A stretch of 17,147 bases of DNA, from assembly GCA_035461175.1 (NCBI GenBank), contig DATHVR010000047.1, forward strand, positions 1 through 17,147. The letters run 5' to 3'. Positions 14,405 through 17,147 of the stretch are shown here, in pieces; positions within the stretch are counted from its first letter, which is position 1, and every line of letters starts with the position of its first letter. The position numbers and the translations under genes are program-made. Under the pieces are notes generated by a model. The model was given only the letters and a program-made list of their open reading frames with translations. It had not been told where the DNA came from and did no database searches. Origin of the DNA: DATHVR01 sp035461175 (GTDB lineage Bacteria; Actinomycetota; Acidimicrobiia; Spongiisociales; ZC4RG35).

Positions 14405-15202
14405 ATGAGTGAACAAGACCATCAGCCCGTAGCCGTTCCGGTCGACCCGGGACGGCTGCGGGGCGAAGTCCGGATCAAGTACGACGAGGTGGCCGCCGAC
14501 CCCACCCGCGAATACCACTTCTTCACCGGTCGCCGGGCGGCGGAACACGTCGGCTACGCATCGCATCTGATCGAGAGCCTGCCCGGGACGAGCCTGGATG
14601 CATTCGCCGGGGTCGCCAACCCCTTCCACTGGGGGCTCCCCGCCCCCGGAGAGCGGGTGATCGATGTGGGCTCGGGGGCCGGGACCGATTCTCTCATCGC
14701 CGCCGCCGCGGTTGCTCCGGACGGTGAGGTGATGGGACTGGACATGACCGATTCGATGCTGGAGCGGGCGCGCGCCGGGGCCGAGTCGATAGGCCTGAGC
14801 AATGTCGAGTTCGCCAAGGGCCTGGCAGAGGATCTGCCGGTTCCCGACGATTGGGCCGATGTCGTCATCTCCAACGGAGTCATGAACCTGATTCCCGACA
14901 AGGTGGGTGCGCTTCGTGAGATGCATCGGGTCCTGAAGCCGGGCGGCCGGCTCCAGCTCGCCGACATCTACGTCGAGCGGCCGGTACCCGACGGCGCTCG
15001 CGCCGACATCGATCTTTGGACCGGTTGAATAGCCGGTGCCCTGCCGGGTGCAGGGTGGGAAGCGGTGATGGAAGCCGCCGGATTCGAACGAGTCGAGCTG
15101 GGTCCGCCGGTCGACACCTTCGGGGGCGCACCGGGCGAGGAGAAAGCGCGGGCCTTCGGCACGTTTGGTGTGCCGATCCGGGCATGGGCGGTGTCGGGAT
15201 GA
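14405..15202 (+). CDS. ArsM-like SAM methyltransferase 1, predicted selenoprotein (in-frame TGA at 15026-15028)
   Basis: This is a class I SAM-dependent methyltransferase of 265 residues if the internal TGA is read as selenocysteine (Sec208). The SAM-binding motif I is VIDVGSGAGTDSLIAA (85-100), the acidic loop is GLDMTDSMLERAR (111-123), and SNGVMNLIPDK (156-166) and LKPGGRLQLADI (177-188) follow. Standard translation stops at LWTG (207). The same frame then runs 57 more sense codons, IAGALPGAGWEAVMEAAGFE and on, to a TGA at 15200-15202. That is the usual C-terminal end of this family, in which a Cys normally occupies the TGA position. Readthrough also reduces the gap to the sigma factor from 205 to 31 bases. 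The arsenic-binding Cys of the SNC motif is Gly here, so arsenite need not be the substrate. The alternative is a nonsense-mutated gene, made unlikely by the second paralogue. Confidence 0.85.
15026..15055 (+). promoter_or_regulatory. Candidate bacterial SECIS with Sec UGA, methyltransferase 1
   Basis: UGA at 15026-15028 is followed by a perfect 6-bp stem, CCCTGC (15039-15044) with GCAGGG (15050-15055), closing a CGGGT loop. The loop Gs fall 18-20 bases after the UGA, close to where I recall them in E. coli fdhF. A competing hairpin, ACCGG (15020-15024) with CCGGT (15033-15037), places the UGA in its loop. Confidence 0.6.
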
Positions 15203-15233
15203 TCGCAGGCGGGCAATCCAATAGGGTCGGGTC

Positions 15234-15815
15234 ATGACCGTGACCGAAGAGCGCGTCGGCTTCCAGGCCGTGGCACGGGCCCAACTCCCCCGTCTGTATG
15301 CCCTGGCCCGTCAGTTGGCCGGCCAGCGCGCCGAGGACGTGGTCCAGGAGTGCTTGACCAAGGCGTATCAGAAGTTCCACGATCTGCGCGACATCGAAGC
15401 GGCCCCGGCCTGGTTCCGGACCATCCTCGTCAATTGCGCCCGTGACCGATTCCGCCGGGAGGCGAGCGGCATCGAGGAGACACCGATCGAGGAAGTGGAT
15501 CAGATATCGCTCTATCGGCGGATCGCCGAAGAGGATCCTTTCCCCTACTCCGACAGTGTCCACGTGGACTTCCTGCACTCGTTCACCCATCACGACGTGT
15601 GGCAGGTCCTCGACAGGCTCAAACCCAAGTACCGGGTGCCGCTGGTCCTGGTCCACATGGAGGGGATGACCACACAGGAAGTCGCCGATCTGCTCGAGAC
15701 GCCCCTCAACACACTCCTGTCGTGGCTCCACCGCGGCCGCAAGTACTTCGAAGCCGAGCTGTGGGACTACGCCCGCTCCCACGGTCTCCTCAAAAGGAAG
15801 GCGCAGCGCCGATGA
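15234..15815 (+). CDS. ECF-type RNA polymerase sigma factor (SigR-like)
   Basis: This 193-residue sigma-70 family protein directs RNA polymerase to its regulon. Region 2 is visible as LYALARQLAGQRAEDVVQECLTKAYQKF and PAWFRTILVNCARDRFRRE (residues about 21-76). Region 4 is RVPLVLVHMEGMTTQEVADL then TPLNTLLSWLHRGRKYFE (about 133-172), whose helix-turn-helix reads -35 elements. The wording of region 4 resembles the SigR group, which answers thiol-oxidation stress. The stop overlaps the start of the anti-sigma gene (ATGA), the usual arrangement for co-produced partners. It starts 31 bases after the readthrough end of methyltransferase 1. I did not find a convincing autoregulated promoter, although ECF loci commonly have one. 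Confidence 0.92.
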   Translation: MTVTEERVGFQAVARAQLPRLYALARQLAGQRAEDVVQECLTKAYQKFHDLRDIEAAPAWFRTILVNCARDRFRREASGIEETPIEEVDQISLYRRIAEEDPFPYSDSVHVDFLHSFTHHDVWQVLDRLKPKYRVPLVLVHMEGMTTQEVADLLETPLNTLLSWLHRGRKYFEAELWDYARSHGLLKRKAQRR

Positions 15816-16054
15816 TCAGTTGTACCGAAGCCGTGCGTCAGCTCTGGGAGGTCGTCCAGGACGAACCGCTGACGACCGACCCCGCCCGCATCGAAGAGCA
15901 TTTGGCCCTGTGCCGACGTTGCTGCGGGGAGATGGAGTTCGTCGTGGAATTGAACCGATTCATGGCCGCGGTAGAGGAGTCACCGCTTCCGCCGGCCGTC
16001 GAGTCCCGCCTCGACATCGAACTGGACCGGATGGAGGTGGATGAAGTCACATGA
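15812..16054 (+). CDS. ZAS-family anti-sigma factor (RsrA-like zinc-binding)
   Basis: This 80-residue cytoplasmic protein has C4, H30, C34 and C37 in the C-x25-H-x3-C-x2-C pattern of zinc-associated anti-sigma (zf-HC2/ZAS) proteins. By memory the spacing equals that of RsrA, in which oxidation of zinc-ligand cysteines releases SigR. A further C38 follows directly. The rest is acidic and helical and should wrap the sigma factor. It has no membrane helix, which fits a soluble cytoplasmic redox switch rather than an envelope sensor. Its start overlaps the sigma stop and its stop overlaps the start of methyltransferase 2 (both ATGA), so the three products are translationally coupled. At 80 residues it is shorter than RsrA. 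Confidence 0.88.
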   Translation: MISCTEAVRQLWEVVQDEPLTTDPARIEEHLALCRRCCGEMEFVVELNRFMAAVEESPLPPAVESRLDIELDRMEVDEVT

Positions 16055-16845
16055 GCAAGGATCTGATGTTCAAGGACGAGATCCAGGCGCTGGTGCGAGA
16101 TGCTTACGAGAAACTCGACGAGCCGAACGGTCCCGGCCTGCGATGCTACGAGAAGTCGCAACTGGCCGGCATTCCTACGGTCGCCGGCCATTGGTCGCTC
16201 GGCGTCGGCAATCCCGTCAGGCATGCGAGGCTTGCCCCGGGAGATGCGGTGGTCGACCTCGGCTGTGGGGGCGGTCTCGACGTGCTCCTGGCCGCCCGAA
16301 ACGTAGGGCCTTCTGGTCGGGTGGTGGGAGTCGACCTCCTTGACTCGATGCTGGAACGGGGCCGCCGGGCCGCCTCCGAGGCGGGCCTGACCCAGATCGA
16401 CTTCCTCCGCTCCGAGATGGAATCGGTGCCCTTGCCTGATCATTCGGTCGACTCGGTGATCTCCAACGGCTCCTTCAATCTGTCGGCCCGCAAGAGCCGG
16501 GTGATGGCCGAGGCCTTTCGTCTGCTGAAACCCGGCGGCCGTCTGTGCGTGTCCGACCTCACCATTTCCGAGGACGAGCTTCCACCCGAGATACTGACCC
16601 ACCCTTCGGCCTGGGCGGGTTGAGTATCCGGCGCCCTGGCGGAGCGTGTCTTCGTCAAGAAACTGGAGAACGTCGGGTTCCACGGAATCGAGGTAGTGGA
16701 GCGGACCTCGTTCGGCATCGACGCCGCCGCCCACTATCCGCTCTTCACCCCGGAGGTGATCAAGCTGATGCACGAGCTTCTCGACCCGGAACACAAGACC
16801 GAAGTAGCCACCGCCATCACCATCCGGGCCGAGAAACCGAGCTAG
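16051..16845 (+). CDS. ArsM-like SAM methyltransferase 2, predicted selenoprotein (in-frame TGA at 16621-16623)
   Basis: This class I SAM methyltransferase has 264 residues if TGA is Sec191. The N-terminus (CYEKS at 32-36, HWSLGVGNPV at 47-56) follows the ArsM layout. The SAM site is VVDLGCGGGLDVLLAA (67-82) and VGVDLLDSMLERGRR (92-106), followed by ISNGSFNLSARK (137-148) and LLKPGGRLCVSDL (158-170). Standard translation stops at AWAG (190). The frame continues as VSGALAERVFVKKLENVGFH, through HYPLFTPEVIKLMHELLDPE, to a TAG at 16843-16845, an ordinary family C-terminus. The TGA occupies the same W-x-G-[C]-[IV]-x-G-A-L position as in methyltransferase 1. Two of the cysteines that bind As(III) in ArsM are replaced (V52 in the GxGNP region and G140 in SNG), leaving the Sec position. 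It is coupled to the anti-sigma gene by ATGA. Confidence 0.85.
16621..16646 (+). promoter_or_regulatory. Candidate bacterial SECIS with Sec UGA, methyltransferase 2
   Basis: After the UGA at 16621-16623, CGCCC (16632-16636) can pair with GG-GCG (16641-16642 and 16644-16646, A16643 bulged), closing a TGGC loop. The loop Gs lie 15-16 bases after the UGA. This is weaker than the methyltransferase 1 hairpin, though the base sequence around both UGAs is similar (CCGG-GCCCTG). Confidence 0.4.
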
Positions 16846-16881
16846 ACGTCTCAACCGAGCGGGCGGGGGCGGGTAACTCGG

Positions 16882-17147
16882 TCAGGGTGGTGAGCGGGTG
16901 GGGAGTTCGGTTCCGTCGGGTCGGATGACGGTGAGGTGGTGGGGTGGGCCGAGGAGGTGCCAGCCGGCCTGGTGGATGAGGGTGTGGTGGTGTCGGCAGA
17001 GGAGCAGCATGCGGTTGTGGTCGGTGGGTCCGTGTTGGTCCCACCACCAGTCGAGGTGGTGGGCGTCGCACCAGTTCCAGGGTCGTCGACAGCCGGGGAA
17101 GCGGCAGTGGCGGTCTCGGAGTTTGAGGGCTTTCCATTGGGCGGGGG
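16882..17147 (-). CDS. HNH endonuclease, DUF222/13E12 repeat family, C-terminal part only
   Basis: The gene enters from the right edge and ends at a TGA at 16882-16884; 88 codons are visible. They carry the C-terminal HNH nuclease domain of the actinobacterial DUF222/13E12 family: RDRHCRFPGCRRPWNWCDAHH with two CxxC-type cysteines, WWWDQHGPTDHNRMLLLCRHHHTLIHQAGW with the HNH Asn and His residues, and a closing LTVIRPDGTELPTRSPP. These proteins often occur in many copies per genome and are associated with mobile or repeat loci; their biological role is poorly defined. The codon bias (very GC- and CAC-rich) is stronger than in the neighbours, which fits a mobile multi-copy family. The DUF222 N-terminal domain lies outside the window. 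Confidence 0.9.
   Translation of the reverse strand, partial: PAQWKALKLRDRHCRFPGCRRPWNWCDAHHLDWWWDQHGPTDHNRMLLLCRHHHTLIHQAGWHLLGPPHHLTVIRPDGTELPTRSPP

Noticed and set aside
14405..15028. Methyltransferase 1 as a pseudogene or complete 207-residue protein ending at LWTG
   Set aside because: The downstream frame is intact, family-like and ends cleanly before the sigma factor, and the paralogue has TGA at the same position. Selenocysteine recoding explains both more simply.
14405..16845. Calling either methyltransferase arsM (arsenite methyltransferase)
   Set aside because: The SNC-type arsenic-binding Cys is Gly in both proteins and no ars genes are nearby, so the substrate is left open.

Overview
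The window is GC-rich, single-copy-looking chromosomal DNA. It most likely comes from an uncultured member of the Actinomycetota, possibly Acidimicrobiia-like. This rests on the base composition, a DUF222/13E12-type HNH endonuclease at the right edge, a ZAS anti-sigma factor paired with a SigR-like sigma factor, and a caa3 oxidase with fused subunits I and III. The exact lineage cannot be read from the sequence.

Layout. Positions 1-402 (-) hold an NTF2/SnoaL-like protein running off the left edge through a perfect 46-bp palindrome. Positions 533-5155 (+) are a compact caa3-type cytochrome c oxidase operon: subunit II with a fused cytochrome c, a subunit I-III fusion, a small three-helix membrane protein and CtaG. 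Every junction is an overlap of a few bases. A FAD-linked oxidase follows at 5210-6568. Then come a secreted trypsin-like protease with an EF-hand-like loop (6669-7499, +), a convergent ART-like protein (7544-8680, -), a YrhK-like membrane protein (8773-9027, +), a membrane-anchored protein carrying three VDYALRHL repeats (9117-9419, -), and a 1128-residue AAA/TPR signalling ATPase (9530-12916, -). A divergent conserved membrane protein lies at 12992-13609 (+).

The most interesting region is 13820-16845 (+): an OsmC-family protein, a SAM methyltransferase, an ECF sigma factor, its ZAS anti-sigma factor, and a second SAM methyltransferase. Conventional ORF calling truncates both methyltransferases at a TGA. 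In each case the same frame continues past that TGA for 58 or 74 more codons, and the extension encodes the normal C-terminal part of the ArsM-like family. Both TGAs sit at the same family position, the conserved Cys of the W-x-G-C-[IV]-x-G-A-L motif, and candidate hairpins lie just downstream. I read these as two selenocysteine-containing methyltransferases flanking a thiol-redox sigma/anti-sigma switch, which suggests a peroxide, electrophile or metalloid stress regulon built on selenoproteins.

The oxidase is also unusual. Its subunit I keeps all the haem and CuB ligands but has Gln and Ala where the K-channel Lys and Thr normally stand. No tRNA, rRNA, CRISPR array or insertion sequence was seen, and no gene-free stretch exceeds 300 bases.
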